Shown in pieces: positions 46,642 to 55,662 of a DNA stretch of 64,000 nucleotides. Location of the stretch: contig JAFYWX010000042.1 of assembly GCA_017546445.1 (NCBI GenBank), positions 17,507 through 81,506 of the forward strand, read 5' to 3'. A program made the translations under genes and the position numbers. Below the pieces are notes generated by a model, which saw nothing but the letters and a program-made list of their open reading frames with translations, was not told where the DNA came from and searched no databases. Within the stretch, counting starts at the first letter, position 1; every line of letters starts with the position of its first letter. This DNA is from Akkermansia sp. Lineage in GTDB: Bacteria; Verrucomicrobiota; Verrucomicrobiia; Verrucomicrobiales; Akkermansiaceae.

Positions 46642-46680
46642 TTCCCGAAAATCGGGAATACCACTCCCGATTTTCGGGAA
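46642..46680. repeat. 39-bp double palindrome, left copy
   Basis: Arms TTCCCGAAAATCGGGA and TCCCGATTTTCGGGAA are exact reverse complements with a 7-base centre. Each arm is itself a small hairpin. It abuts the stop codon (46681-46683) of the ATPase gene. A matching copy lies on the other side of that gene. Confidence 0.85.
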
Positions 46681-47916
46681 TCAGAGTGCAGAAATAGGTA
46701 CAGAAACAGCCCCAAAAGGCATGGGGCGGAGTTCATCCGCAGTACACAGAAGAACAGGAGGTTGCAAGCTGGCCCAAGAGGCTACCGGCAGGGTGCGGCA
46801 CCACCGCAGATCAGTATCCCTGGGAGAGGAACTTCGCTTCACTTCTATGGGATAAATCTTTGACTCCTCCTCGATAATGAAATCCACCTCGGCACCATCG
46901 TGCGAACGATAATAGGAAATAGTGGGACGTACGCCAGCGTTGGCATAACTGCGCATCAACTGTCCATAGACCCATGTTTCCAGAATAGCCCCGGCAAAGG
47001 TACTTTCCATAAGCGATTCGGGGCTGCGCCACCCGGCCAGCCAGCAGCACAGGCCGGTATCTGTAAAATAGAGTTTGGGGGTCTTAGCCAGGCGTTTAAT
47101 GGTGTTCACGTGATAGGGCTCCAGCAGCTCTACCACGCCGGAGGCCTGCAGAATGGATATCCAGGCCGCAGCTGTTTTAGGGGAAACATCGGCATCTCTA
47201 GCCAGGTCACTATATACAAGCTGCTGCCCGGTGCGCATGGCGGCGGAGCGCATCAGACGTACGAAAGCTGCTTCATTGCCCACCTGGGTGAGCTGCCGCA
47301 CATCGCGTTCCACATAGGTCTGCACGTAATCCCGGAAGAAATCATACCAGGGGATGCGGGATTTGGCGAGTTCAGGGTACCCGCCGCGGAAAATACGCTT
47401 ATAGAGTTCTGCTAAAGAACACACCGCATTCTGGCATAGCCCGGGTTTCACATTGGCAGGGGAAAAGGCAACTGAGTGAGCTTCCCCATAGAGCTCCTTC
47501 TGAGAGAGAGTATACAAATCAATGATTCCGATTCGTCCAGCCAGGGTTTCGCTTACGCCTTTCATCATGTGAAAACGCTGTGAACCTGTCAGCCAGTACA
47601 TGCCTGGCCGGCGGTCTTCATCCACCTTCATCTTGATTGCGCGGAATAACTCCGGGGTGTACTGGATTTCATCGATGCAGAGCGGCGTGCCATGTGCCTC
47701 CAGGAACCCAGAAGGATCCTTCCGGGCGAAATCCAGCTGCTGGAAATCATCTAAAGTAATATAGCGCATGCCCTCCGGCAGCAGATGCCGCAGCAGGGTG
47801 GATTTGCCTACCTGTCTTGCACCGGTCAGCAGAATGCAAGGATAATATTCCGTTAATTCCAGAATCTTGCCTGCTACACTTCGTTCCAGGTAATTCTTTT
47901 TGGCGCCCTTATTCAT
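46681..47916 (-). CDS. AAA-type ATPase with DUF4143/nuclease-like C-terminus (1)
   Basis: The 411-residue protein has a Walker A GARQVGKS (32-39), Walker B LCIDEIQ (Asp82, Glu83) and a sensor-like LTGSQRF. The C-terminal DUF4143 region has EVDFII and YPIEVK, the Asp and Glu-x-Lys pattern of a PD-(D/E)xK nuclease fold. Such proteins are common in gut bacteria and their job is unknown. The gene is bracketed by identical 16-bp-arm palindromes and by partly matching flanks (GCAGAAAT-G/A-GG-C/T-ACAGAAA), which suggests it travelled as a cassette. The last codons lie in the left flank. A second, distant relative is at 50077. Confidence 0.85.
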   Translation of the reverse strand: MNKGAKKNYLERSVAGKILELTEYYPCILLTGARQVGKSTLLRHLLPEGMRYITLDDFQQLDFARKDPSGFLEAHGTPLCIDEIQYTPELFRAIKMKVDEDRRPGMYWLTGSQRFHMMKGVSETLAGRIGIIDLYTLSQKELYGEAHSVAFSPANVKPGLCQNAVCSLAELYKRIFRGGYPELAKSRIPWYDFFRDYVQTYVERDVRQLTQVGNEAAFVRLMRSAAMRTGQQLVYSDLARDADVSPKTAAAWISILQASGVVELLEPYHVNTIKRLAKTPKLYFTDTGLCCWLAGWRSPESLMESTFAGAILETWVYGQLMRSYANAGVRPTISYYRSHDGAEVDFIIEEESKIYPIEVKRSSSPRDTDLRWCRTLPVASWASLQPPVLLCTADELRPMPFGAVSVPISAL

Positions 47917-47959
47917 CTTGGTGATATCATTGCATTCAAGGTGTAATTAGTCAAGCAAA

Positions 47960-47998
47960 TTCCCGAAAATCGGGAGTGCTATTCCCGATTTTCGGGAA
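47960..47998. repeat. 39-bp double palindrome, right copy
   Basis: The two 16-base arms are identical to those of the left copy at 46642-46680; the 7-base centre differs (GTGCTAT against ATACCAC). It lies 43 bases beyond the start of the ATPase gene. The following bases (GGGCAGAAATGGGCACAG) match the flank of the left copy at most positions. Confidence 0.85.
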
Positions 47999-48021
47999 TT
48001 TGAGGGCAGAAATGGGCACAG

Positions 48022-48050
48022 AAAAAAACCCGCCTGAGCATTCAGGCGGG
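48022..48050 (-). terminator. Terminator of fhs
   Basis: A stem CCCGCCTGA (48029-48037) with TCAGGCGGG (48042-48050) is followed on the minus strand by seven T. It lies 30 bases beyond the fhs stop. Confidence 0.88.
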
Positions 48051-48080
48051 GGGGGATGAGTGTTACAACCGGGTGCGGGA

Positions 48081-49715
48081 TTAGCCCTTCATGCCGGTGA
48101 TGGTGCCATCGGCAGAGACCTTGATATCGCAGGCGGCGGGCACCTTGGGCAGGGCGGGCATGCGCATGATATCGCCGCAGAGGGCTACGAGGAAGCCGGC
48201 GCCGTTGGCGATTTCGAAGTCGCGCACGGTCACGGTGAAGCCCGTGGGGCGGCCCAGGAGGCCGGCGTTGTCGGAGAGGGAGTTCTGGGTCTTGGCCATG
48301 CAGATGGGCAGGTCTGTGAGACCATTCTTGGCCATGAGAGCCAGCTTCTTCTGGGCGGGCTTGGTGAGCACCAGGCCATCGGCGCCGTAAATCTTGCGGG
48401 CGATGGTGGTCATGCGTTCCTCCACGCTCAGGTCGAGGCTGTACAGGCATTCGAAGGGCTCGTACTCAGGCTGCATGCTGGCCAGCACGGTTTCAGCCAG
48501 TTCGGTGGAGCCGGCGCCACCCTTGCCGAAGACATCGGCCACGGCGCAGCCCACGCCCATTTCGGCACACATGGCCTTCACCTCGGCGATTTCCTCCTCG
48601 GTATCCGTGGCGGCAAAGAGGTTGATGGCCACGGTGACGGGGCGCTTGTAGAGGCGGGCGCTTTCGATATGGGCAGCAAGGTTCACGAGGCCGCGGCGCA
48701 CTGCCTCGGCGTTCGGGGTTTCCAGGTCGGTCTTGGCCACGCCGCCATGCATCTTGAGGGCGCGGATGGTGGCCACGATGACGATGGCATCCGGGGAGAG
48801 GCCGCTCTGGCGGCACTTGATGTCCAGGAACTTCTCGGCACCCAGGTCAAAGGCGAAACCGGCTTCGGTCACGGCGTAGTCGGCGCAGGAAAGGGCCATC
48901 TTGGTGGCGATGACGGAGTTGCAGCCGTGGGCAATGTTGGCGAAGGGGCCACCGTGCACAAAGGCGGGCACGCCTTCCAGGCTCTGCACCAGGTTGGGGT
49001 TCACGGCTTCCTTCAGGATAGCCAGCAGGGCATCGGTCACGCCGAGTTCGCGGGCATACACGGCTTCGTCATCGGCGGTGAAACCGATGACCATGTTGTC
49101 CAGGCGGCGGCGCAGGTCATCGCGGTCCTCAGCCAGGCAGAAGCAGGCCATGATTTCGGAGGCGGGGGTGATGTTGAAGCCGTCCTCGCGGGGAACACCG
49201 TTCTTGTTCAGGCCTACCACAATCTGGCGCAGGGCGCGGTCGTTCATGTCCATCACGCGCTTCCAGGTCACCTTGTTCTGGTCCAGGCGGGTGGTCTTGT
49301 AGAAGAGGGCGTTGTCAATCACAGCGGCCAGCAGGTTGTTGGCGGCGGTGATGGCGGGGAAGTCGCCGGTGAAGCCGAGGTTGATGCTTTCGCCCGGGGT
49401 GATGCTGGAGGCACCGCCACCCGTGGCACCGCCCTTGCGGCCGAATACCGGACCCATGGAGGGCTCACGCAGGGCAAGGCACACCTTCTGGCCCACTGCC
49501 TGCAGACCCTGAGCCAGACCAATGGAAACCGTGGTCTTGCCCTCGCCGGCGGGGGTGGGGGTGAGTGCGCTCACCAGAATCAGGCGGCCGCGCTTGCGGT
49601 CCTGCTTCAGAACCTCCAGGCTCACCTTGGCCTTGTCGTAGCCGTAGGGAATCACATACTTCTCATCCAGCCCAAGCTTGGCTGCCATCTGTGCAGTGAA
49701 AGACATATCTGCCAT
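48081..49715 (-). CDS. fhs: Formate-tetrahydrofolate ligase
   Basis: The 544-residue protein has the ATP-binding P-loop TPTPAGEGKTTVSIGL near residue 60. It also has the family blocks GGATGGGASSITPGE, FVHGGPFANIAHGCNS and KFLDIKCRQSGL. It makes 10-formyl-tetrahydrofolate from formate, THF and ATP, feeding purine synthesis. It stands alone; folD is not seen. The -10 box TATAAT ends 6 bases before the ATG at 49715, so the mRNA is probably leaderless. Confidence 0.96.
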   Translation of the reverse strand: MADMSFTAQMAAKLGLDEKYVIPYGYDKAKVSLEVLKQDRKRGRLILVSALTPTPAGEGKTTVSIGLAQGLQAVGQKVCLALREPSMGPVFGRKGGATGGGASSITPGESINLGFTGDFPAITAANNLLAAVIDNALFYKTTRLDQNKVTWKRVMDMNDRALRQIVVGLNKNGVPREDGFNITPASEIMACFCLAEDRDDLRRRLDNMVIGFTADDEAVYARELGVTDALLAILKEAVNPNLVQSLEGVPAFVHGGPFANIAHGCNSVIATKMALSCADYAVTEAGFAFDLGAEKFLDIKCRQSGLSPDAIVIVATIRALKMHGGVAKTDLETPNAEAVRRGLVNLAAHIESARLYKRPVTVAINLFAATDTEEEIAEVKAMCAEMGVGCAVADVFGKGGAGSTELAETVLASMQPEYEPFECLYSLDLSVEERMTTIARKIYGADGLVLTKPAQKKLALMAKNGLTDLPICMAKTQNSLSDNAGLLGRPTGFTVTVRDFEIANGAGFLVALCGDIMRMPALPKVPAACDIKVSADGTITGMKG

Positions 49716-49721
49716 GGCGGT

Positions 49722-49750
49722 ATTATAACATATTCAGCCCCACTTGGCAA
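49722..49750 (-). promoter_or_regulatory. Promoter of fhs
   Basis: TTGCCA (49750-49745), 17 bases, TATAAT (49727-49722), then 6 bases to the ATG. Confidence 0.8.
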
Positions 49751-49936
49751 GCCTATATTCCGAGAGATGAAAAGGAGTCATCTGCTGAAAATTAGGGCCA
49801 TATATCTTCTGCCAGGATGTATCTCTGATTATGGCTGCGAGACCTTTGAAAAAGGAACTCCCGATTACATGCGCCATGGGTGACGGGGCTGCCCTCCTGA
49901 GCTTCGATGTCTCCCGTTTTTCCGAAAAAAACGAAC

Positions 49937-50026
49937 ATTCGCGTAAGTTTCGTGCATTTTTACCTCTACATTCGCGTAAGTTTCGTGCATTTTCACCTCC
50001 ATATTCGCGTAAGTTTCGTGCATTTT
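49937..50026 (+). repeat. Three tandem 24-bp repeats with 33-bp period
   Basis: ATTCGCGTAAGTTTCGTGCA plus TTTT occurs three times (49937-49960, 49970-49993, 50003-50026) with 9-base spacers of similar sequence. The third copy ends next to the -35 box of the downstream ATPase gene. The period is about three helical turns. The rest of the gap between fhs and this gene (49751-49936) shows no gene. Confidence 0.85.
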
Positions 50027-50028
50027 TT

Positions 50029-50056
50029 TTGATTTATCATTAAAAATCAGTAGAAT
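50029..50056 (+). promoter_or_regulatory. Promoter of the second ATPase gene
   Basis: TTGATT (50029-50034), 16 bases, TAGAAT (50051-50056). It lies directly behind the three tandem repeats, which could be operator sites. Confidence 0.6.
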
Positions 50057-50076
50057 AACGCTATATAAAGCCCACC

Positions 50077-51423
50077 ATGAAAAGGAGACTCGAACAAGAC
50101 CTGAAAAAATGGAAAGATAATCCGATGAGAAAACCGCTTCTCCTCCTCGGAGCTCGACAGGTTGGCAAGACATGGCTGATGCGTCATTTCGGCGATGAAA
50201 ACTACAAAGATGTGGTATACATCCGCTTCGATCGAAACGAACGCATGCGGCGTATATTTGAAACGAGTAACTACGACATGAAGGAGCTGTTACTGCTGAT
50301 GCAGGCAGAAACCAATATCAACATCAAGCCCGGAGATACCCTCATCATTTTGGATGAAATACAAGACTGTCCGGCTGCCCTGACCTCACTGAAATACTTT
50401 TGCGAAGATCTGCCGGATTACCATGTCATGGCGGCGGGGTCTCTGCTGGGGGTGAAACAACACCACGGCACGGGATTTCCAGTAGGAAAGGTAAACACAA
50501 TGATTCTTTATCCCCTGACGTTCCGTGAATTCATGACCGCACTGGAGCACCCTCATGATATAGATTTCATTGAACTTCAGAAATGGGAAAGCGTAAAACT
50601 TATATCCGACAGACTCACGCATCTGTTAAAGCTGTACTACTATATCGGTGGCATGCCCGAAGTGGTGAATACATATCTACAGACGAAGGATTTCAGCGCT
50701 GTTCGTTCTGCACAGAATGAGATACTTTCCAACTATGCCAATGATTTCAGCCAGCATGTTCCTGCCATGCTGGCAGCAAAATTATCCCTGCTGTGGGAAT
50801 CAATACCTCACCAGCTCGCAAAGGAAAACAAGCGATTTATCTACAAGGAAGTAGACAGTAAAATGAGAGCAAGAGATCTGGAAAGCGCCATGGATTGGCT
50901 CTTCCGGGCCGGCCTCATTTACAGGGTTGATCGGATTAATGAACCCTCTCTTCCCATAGGTGCATATCAAGACGGTGCTTTCAAACTGTATTTTCTGGAT
51001 GTCGGATTACTCGGCGCTAAATGCGAACTGGAAGTATCAACAATTCTGGAAAAAAGTGCCATTTTCAAGGAATTCAAGGGAGCACTCACAGAGCAGTTTG
51101 TCCAGCAGGAACTCCGGGCAGAATCTCAGATATCCCCCCATTACTGGCAATCGGACACCTTCCGGGCAGAAGTCGATTTCGTCATTCAAACTTCAATGAA
51201 TGTTGTGCCCATTGAAGTGAAAGCAGAACGCAACACAAAGGCCAAAAGCCTGTTGAATTACTGCAGAAAATACAAGCCGGTTCTTGCAGTCAGAATCTCA
51301 ATGAATGATTTCTCCGAGAATAATCTGGAAACCAGCGAAACAACAAATACCACCCTGCTGGATATACCTCTCTATGCCACTTTCATGCTGCTTCCCATCT
51401 GCAGGGAAGCTCTACTGAAGTAA
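50077..51423 (+). CDS. AAA-type ATPase with DUF4143/nuclease-like C-terminus (2)
   Basis: The 448-residue protein has Walker A GARQVGKT (25-32), Walker B LIILDEIQD (Asp93, Glu94), an AAGSLLGV sensor segment and a C-terminal region with RAEVDFVI and VPIEVKAE. The last is the PD-(D/E)xK-like centre seen in this family. It is longer than and only distantly similar to the ATPase at 46681. The gene is richer in A+T than fhs, and its promoter is preceded by three tandem repeats. Function is unknown. Confidence 0.85.
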   Translation: MKRRLEQDLKKWKDNPMRKPLLLLGARQVGKTWLMRHFGDENYKDVVYIRFDRNERMRRIFETSNYDMKELLLLMQAETNINIKPGDTLIILDEIQDCPAALTSLKYFCEDLPDYHVMAAGSLLGVKQHHGTGFPVGKVNTMILYPLTFREFMTALEHPHDIDFIELQKWESVKLISDRLTHLLKLYYYIGGMPEVVNTYLQTKDFSAVRSAQNEILSNYANDFSQHVPAMLAAKLSLLWESIPHQLAKENKRFIYKEVDSKMRARDLESAMDWLFRAGLIYRVDRINEPSLPIGAYQDGAFKLYFLDVGLLGAKCELEVSTILEKSAIFKEFKGALTEQFVQQELRAESQISPHYWQSDTFRAEVDFVIQTSMNVVPIEVKAERNTKAKSLLNYCRKYKPVLAVRISMNDFSENNLETSETTNTTLLDIPLYATFMLLPICREALLK

Positions 51424-51443
51424 CATTACCACTGAATGTTACC

Positions 51444-51974
51444 TCATGCCTGCTGCGCTTTTTCCAGCGCTTCGAGGAAATCGGGGCGCATGTAGTAGAT
51501 GCCGCGGGTGATGAGCTCGTGGCGGTGGGGGGTGTCTTCCCACTCATCGAAGATGTAGGAGGTGAGGCCATCGCGGTAGTCGATGCGTCGGGCTTTGGTC
51601 AGGATTTCCAGCGGCCACTGGCGCACGCGGTTGCTGAGCACGCGGGCCTTGATGATACGGCGGTTGGTGAGCACATAGCTGGTGTGGCGCAGCATGTAGC
51701 CCCGCAGCGGCGGCACCACCAGCAGGAGGATGGCAAGCAGCAGCACAATCTCCTTCGGGAAAGCGGCGGTCAGGAACATGGCCCATTCCGGCAGCGGAAT
51801 GCCGGGTGCACCGTAGTGGAACCACACGGCCAGACCCAGCAGGATAAGCCCCGGCACGATGCGGGTAAGGAATACCCCGCGGAAAAACACCAGCCGCGGA
51901 CTACCTGTCCACACTATCTGCTCGCCGTCCTGCAAATTCTGCTTTACCCAAGCGTGTAACCCTGCTTTGTCCAT
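51444..51974 (-). CDS. Membrane protein with bacterial PH domain
   Basis: The 176-residue protein has two membrane spans (about residues 30-48 and 60-85, the latter KEIVLLLAILLLVV). A PH-like domain follows with YVLTNRRIIKARVLSNRVRQWPLEIL, the usual core of bacterial PH (YdbS/YdbT-like) proteins. It should sit in the inner membrane with the PH domain inside. The ATG at 51974 is preferred over an upstream one at 52076 because a promoter places the transcript start at 51974. It converges on the ATPase gene with 20 bases between stops. Confidence 0.78.
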   Translation of the reverse strand: MDKAGLHAWVKQNLQDGEQIVWTGSPRLVFFRGVFLTRIVPGLILLGLAVWFHYGAPGIPLPEWAMFLTAAFPKEIVLLLAILLLVVPPLRGYMLRHTSYVLTNRRIIKARVLSNRVRQWPLEILTKARRIDYRDGLTSYIFDEWEDTPHRHELITRGIYYMRPDFLEALEKAQQA

Positions 51975-51980
51975 ATCATC

Positions 51981-52008
51981 AATGTAGCATAGCGGCAGAG
52001 TAATACAA
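51981..52008 (-). promoter_or_regulatory. Promoter of the PH-domain gene
   Basis: TTGTAT (52008-52003), 16 bases, TACATT (51986-51981), then 6 bases to the ATG at 51974. Confidence 0.6.
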
Positions 52009-52122
52009 GAAAATTTGGCTTCAGAGAGGGATATAACATTAATTTTTTCTCTGGTGAATGGTCTGATGCGTTGCAAAATGCAATGATTTTTTTCTTATGG
52101 GGTTATTTTTGGGGCTTAGGGG

Positions 52123-52151
52123 TTGCCAAGAGGCAGAATCTTTGCTAAACT
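52123..52151 (+). promoter_or_regulatory. Promoter of the polyprenyl synthase gene
   Basis: TTGCCA (52123-52128), 17 bases, TAAACT (52146-52151). A leader of about 45-50 bases precedes the ATG at 52206. Confidence 0.65.
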
Positions 52152-52205
52152 CACCGCAGCGGCGGTGTAGTCACCGGCGTGGTGTACCATCTTATTTTTC
52201 CTCAC

Positions 52206-53216
52206 ATGAGCCTTCCTTTTTTCAGCAAGCTGCGTAATAGAAAAGCCTACATGCGCATCGTGGAGACTGAACTTCAGAAAGTCCGCGACACGATAGATGC
52301 ACAGACCGGGCATTTCGCCCCCCACATGCGGGAGTACATGCGCCAGGTGTGCAAGGGGAAGGGCAAGATGATTCGTCCGGGTCTGGTGCTGCTCACCGCA
52401 GCCGCCACCGGTGGTATCAAGGAGGAACACACCACCTTCGCCGCCATGCTGGAGATGCTGCACATGGCCTCTCTGGTGCATGATGATGTGCTGGATAAGG
52501 CCGAGACGCGCCGCGACCAGCCCACGCCGAATGCGCTGTGGGGCAATGAGCTGGCTGTGCTGCTGGGCGATTCCATGCTGGCTCAGGCCATGGTGATGGG
52601 TGCCGAGATTGGCGATTCCCGCTTCATCCGCCGCATGGCTCTGGGTGTGCGCGACCTGTGCGAGGGCGAGGTGGAGCAGTCTACCCGACTGTGGGATATC
52701 GACATGAGCCGTGCGGATTATTATGAGCTTATCCGCAAGAAGACCGCCACGCTCTTTGCCATGGCCATGGCCGGTGCTGCCTTCCTGCAGGGGCTTGATG
52801 ATGAGATGATTGAGCAGCTGAACCGCATGGGCACGCTGCTGGGTATCTCCTACCAGATTTATGATGACTGCCTGGACCTGACCGGCAGCGATGAAAGCGC
52901 CGGCAAGACCCTGGGCACGGACAACGAGAAGGGTAAGCTGACTCTGCCGGTGTTCTTCCTCATGGAATCCACCAGCGATGATGTGGCTGAATACGCCCGC
53001 AGCTGCGTGGAGAAGCACGAGGAGATTGACTACTCCCGCCTGCGCCATACGGAGGCCTTTGCCGAGGCTATCCGCCTGTCGGTGGAGGAAGGCCTTTCCC
53101 GCAACGAGGAGGCCCGCGAGGTGCTCTGGATGCTGCCGGAATCTCCCGCCCGCGAGGCGCTGGCTGAGATGACCTACCGCCTGGATGAGATGCTGCGCGA
53201 GTGCTGCGTGGGTTAA
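52206..53216 (+). CDS. Polyprenyl diphosphate synthase
   Basis: The 336-residue protein has both aspartate-rich motifs of trans-isoprenyl synthases: HDDVLD (Asp93, Asp94, Asp97) and YDDCLD (Asp220, Asp221, Asp224). It also has the IRPGLVLL helix and a GDSMLAQAM segment. It elongates allylic diphosphates with IPP, most likely for the quinone side chain (IspB-like). Product length cannot be told by eye. The second motif has Cys where many have Ile or Val. An in-frame start at 52179 is possible but the ATG at 52206 fits better. cysE starts 22 bases after the stop. Confidence 0.9.
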   Translation: MSLPFFSKLRNRKAYMRIVETELQKVRDTIDAQTGHFAPHMREYMRQVCKGKGKMIRPGLVLLTAAATGGIKEEHTTFAAMLEMLHMASLVHDDVLDKAETRRDQPTPNALWGNELAVLLGDSMLAQAMVMGAEIGDSRFIRRMALGVRDLCEGEVEQSTRLWDIDMSRADYYELIRKKTATLFAMAMAGAAFLQGLDDEMIEQLNRMGTLLGISYQIYDDCLDLTGSDESAGKTLGTDNEKGKLTLPVFFLMESTSDDVAEYARSCVEKHEEIDYSRLRHTEAFAEAIRLSVEEGLSRNEEAREVLWMLPESPAREALAEMTYRLDEMLRECCVG

Positions 53217-53238
53217 ATGAAACTACCTGTTGCCCCGC

Positions 53239-54048
53239 ATGTTACGCCCGGACAAGATGGTGCCCCAGGAAGCGGATCTCGCCACGAGAATCTGGGCAGA
53301 TATTTATGCCGCCGCTGAATCTGCCGCCGAGCAGGAGCCCAAGCTCACCGGCCTGCTGGATGACGTGGTGCTGAGCCGCAACAAGCTGGGCACGGCAGTT
53401 TCGGTGCGCCTGGCGCGCAAGCTTTCCCGCCGCGATATCGGCCGCGATGACCTGGAGCCGCTCATCCGCTCCCTGCTCAAGAGCGACCCCATGGTGGTGG
53501 ATATGATGGCCGCTGACCTGAAGGCGGTGGTGGAGCGAGATGCCGCTTGTCACAACGCGCTGGAGCCGCTCATGTTCTTCAAGGGTTTCCATGCCCTGGC
53601 CACGTATCGCCTGGCGCATATTCTGTGGAAGCAGAAGCGCTATATGCTGGCGCTGCTGTTCCAGAGCGTGGGCAGCGAGGTGTTCGGTATTGATATTCAC
53701 CCGGCGGCCCGCATCGGCTGCGGGGTGCTGCTGGACCACGGTACCGGCTTTGTGGTAGGTGAAACCGCCATTATCGAGAATGATGTATCCCTTTTCCACG
53801 AGGTGACCCTGGGTGGTACCGGCAAGGAGGAGGGCGATCGTCACCCGGTGGTGCGCAGTGGCGTGCTCATTGGCGCCGGTGCCAAGGTGCTGGGCCGTGT
53901 GGAGGTGGGCGAATGCGCCAAGGTGGCCGCTTCCTCCGTGGTGCTTTCCGATGTGCGCCCGCACACCACGGTGGCCGGTATTCCGGCGGTGGAGGTGGGC
54001 GCTGCCGTGGGCGAACCCGCCCTCTTCATGCAGCATTGCCTGAGCTGA
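53239..54048 (+). CDS. cysE: Serine O-acetyltransferase
   Basis: The 269-residue protein has an N-terminal helical domain and then left-handed beta-helix hexapeptide repeats from about residue 155 (HPAARIGCGVLLDHGTG, ETAIIENDVSLFHEVTLGG). It ends with the VAGIPAVEVG loop. The His-Pro-A and DHGTG-x-VVGE segments are typical of CysE, which makes O-acetylserine for cysteine synthesis. The ATG at 53239 is taken; a TTG three codons earlier is possible. It lies between the polyprenyl synthase and a flavoprotein with short gaps (22 and 12 bases), so the three probably form an operon. Confidence 0.93.
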   Translation: MLRPDKMVPQEADLATRIWADIYAAAESAAEQEPKLTGLLDDVVLSRNKLGTAVSVRLARKLSRRDIGRDDLEPLIRSLLKSDPMVVDMMAADLKAVVERDAACHNALEPLMFFKGFHALATYRLAHILWKQKRYMLALLFQSVGSEVFGIDIHPAARIGCGVLLDHGTGFVVGETAIIENDVSLFHEVTLGGTGKEEGDRHPVVRSGVLIGAGAKVLGRVEVGECAKVAASSVVLSDVRPHTTVAGIPAVEVGAAVGEPALFMQHCLS

Positions 54049-54060
54049 GAAAACAAGTTT

Positions 54061-55641
54061 ATGATAACGGAACTGGACATCCACCTGCCGCTGGCCCGCG
54101 CGCTGCGCGAGGACGCCCGCCGCAAGGCTGCTGCGCAGAAATTGCAGATTTCTCCCTACCGCATCACCGGTATGCGCCTGATTAAGGAGAGCATCGATGC
54201 CCGCCGACGCCCCATCTGCAAGCAGCTGCGGCTGCTGGTGGGTGTGGATGAGGAATTGCCCCCGGCTTCCCTGCCGGAGCGCCACTACACCCCGGTGGCC
54301 GCAGAGGCAAAGAAGGTTATCATTGTGGGCAGCGGTCCCGGTGGCCTGTTTGCCGCTCTGCGCTGCATTGAGCTGGGCATGCGCCCGGTGGTGCTGGAGC
54401 GCGGCAAGGATGTCTCCGCCCGCCGTTTCGACCTGCAGCCCATTAACTGCCAGGGCTATGTGGTGGAGGATTCCAACTACTGCTTTGGCGAGGGCGGTGC
54501 CGGCACTTTCTCCGATGGCAAGCTGTTCACCCGCGCCACGAAGCGTGGGCCGGTCATGGAGATTTACGAAACCTTTGTGGCCCACGGTGCTGCCCCGGAG
54601 ATTCTGACCGATGCGCACCCGCACATCGGCTCCAACCGCCTGCCGAATATCATCAAGGCCATGCGCGGCAGCATCATTGCCGCCGGTGGCGAAGTGCATT
54701 TTCAGACCCGCGTGAATGGCCTGCTGAAGAGCGCCGATGGCAAACGCCTGCTGGGCGTGCGCACGGCAGATGGCCGTGAATTCACCGGCGATGCCGTCAT
54801 TCTGGCCACTGGCCACAGCGCCCGCGATGTGTACCGCATGCTGCATGATGAAGGTGTGCGCCTGGAGCGCAAGCCCTTTGCTGTGGGTGTGCGTATTGAG
54901 CACCCGCAGAGCCTCATCGACACCGCGCAGTACCACCTGCGCCCCGGTCAGGAGCGCCCGGAGGGGCTGCCTGCTGCCCGCTATGCCCTGGCCACCAAGA
55001 TTCAGGACCGCGGTGTGCACTCGTTCTGCATGTGCCCGGGTGGTTTTATTGTGCCCTCCGCCACAGAGAATGATGAAGTGGTGGTGAATGGCATGTCCCT
55101 TTCCCGCCGCAATTCTCCCTTTGCCAACAGTGGCTTTGTGGTGACCGTGGAGCCGGAGGATACGGATGCCTTCCTGGCAGAGCACGGCGTGCTCTCCGGC
55201 ATTGCATACCAGAAGGCTCTGGAAATTGCCACCAGCCAGGCCGGCGGCGGCATGCAGAAAGCCCCCGCCCAGCGCGTGGTGGATTTCCTGGCCGGCCGCG
55301 TTTCCCAGACCCTGCCGAAAACCACCTATCATCCCGGCATCACCTCCTGGGATCTGAATGCCCTGCTGCCGCAGAGCGTCTGCTGGCGCATGCGCGAAGG
55401 CCTGCAATTCTTCAACCGCAAGCTGCGCGGCTTCGCTGGGGAGGATGCCCTCCTCATCGGCTGCGAGACCCGCACCAGCTCCCCCGTGCGCATCCCCCGC
55501 GCAGATGAAACCCTGCAGCACCCCGACCTGGCAGGCCTCTTCCCCTGCGGCGAAGGCGCCGGCTACGCCGGCGGCATCGTCTCCGCCGCCCTGGACGGCC
55601 GCCGCTGCGCTGAGGCCGCTGCTACTTATCTCGGTGTTTAA
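54061..55641 (+). CDS. FAD-dependent dehydrogenase, COG2509 type
   Basis: The 526-residue protein has an N-terminal domain of about 75 residues, a dinucleotide-binding KVIIVGSGPGGLFAALRCIELG at about 82-103, CFGEGGAGTFSDGKL, and a C-terminal GEGAGYAGGI stretch that closes the FAD site. These are marks of the uncharacterised NAD(FAD)-utilising dehydrogenases of COG2509. The substrate is unknown. Its ATG follows the cysE stop by 12 bases. Confidence 0.88.
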   Translation: MITELDIHLPLARALREDARRKAAAQKLQISPYRITGMRLIKESIDARRRPICKQLRLLVGVDEELPPASLPERHYTPVAAEAKKVIIVGSGPGGLFAALRCIELGMRPVVLERGKDVSARRFDLQPINCQGYVVEDSNYCFGEGGAGTFSDGKLFTRATKRGPVMEIYETFVAHGAAPEILTDAHPHIGSNRLPNIIKAMRGSIIAAGGEVHFQTRVNGLLKSADGKRLLGVRTADGREFTGDAVILATGHSARDVYRMLHDEGVRLERKPFAVGVRIEHPQSLIDTAQYHLRPGQERPEGLPAARYALATKIQDRGVHSFCMCPGGFIVPSATENDEVVVNGMSLSRRNSPFANSGFVVTVEPEDTDAFLAEHGVLSGIAYQKALEIATSQAGGGMQKAPAQRVVDFLAGRVSQTLPKTTYHPGITSWDLNALLPQSVCWRMREGLQFFNRKLRGFAGEDALLIGCETRTSSPVRIPRADETLQHPDLAGLFPCGEGAGYAGGIVSAALDGRRCAEAAATYLGV

Positions 55642-55662
55642 ACATATAACACATATTCTCTT

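Noticed and set aside
49937..50026. A short CRISPR array
   Set aside because: Only three units with 9-base near-identical spacers; this is a plain tandem repeat.
53242..55521. A 759-residue minus-strand open frame
   Set aside because: It is antisense to cysE and the flavoprotein gene, both well supported.
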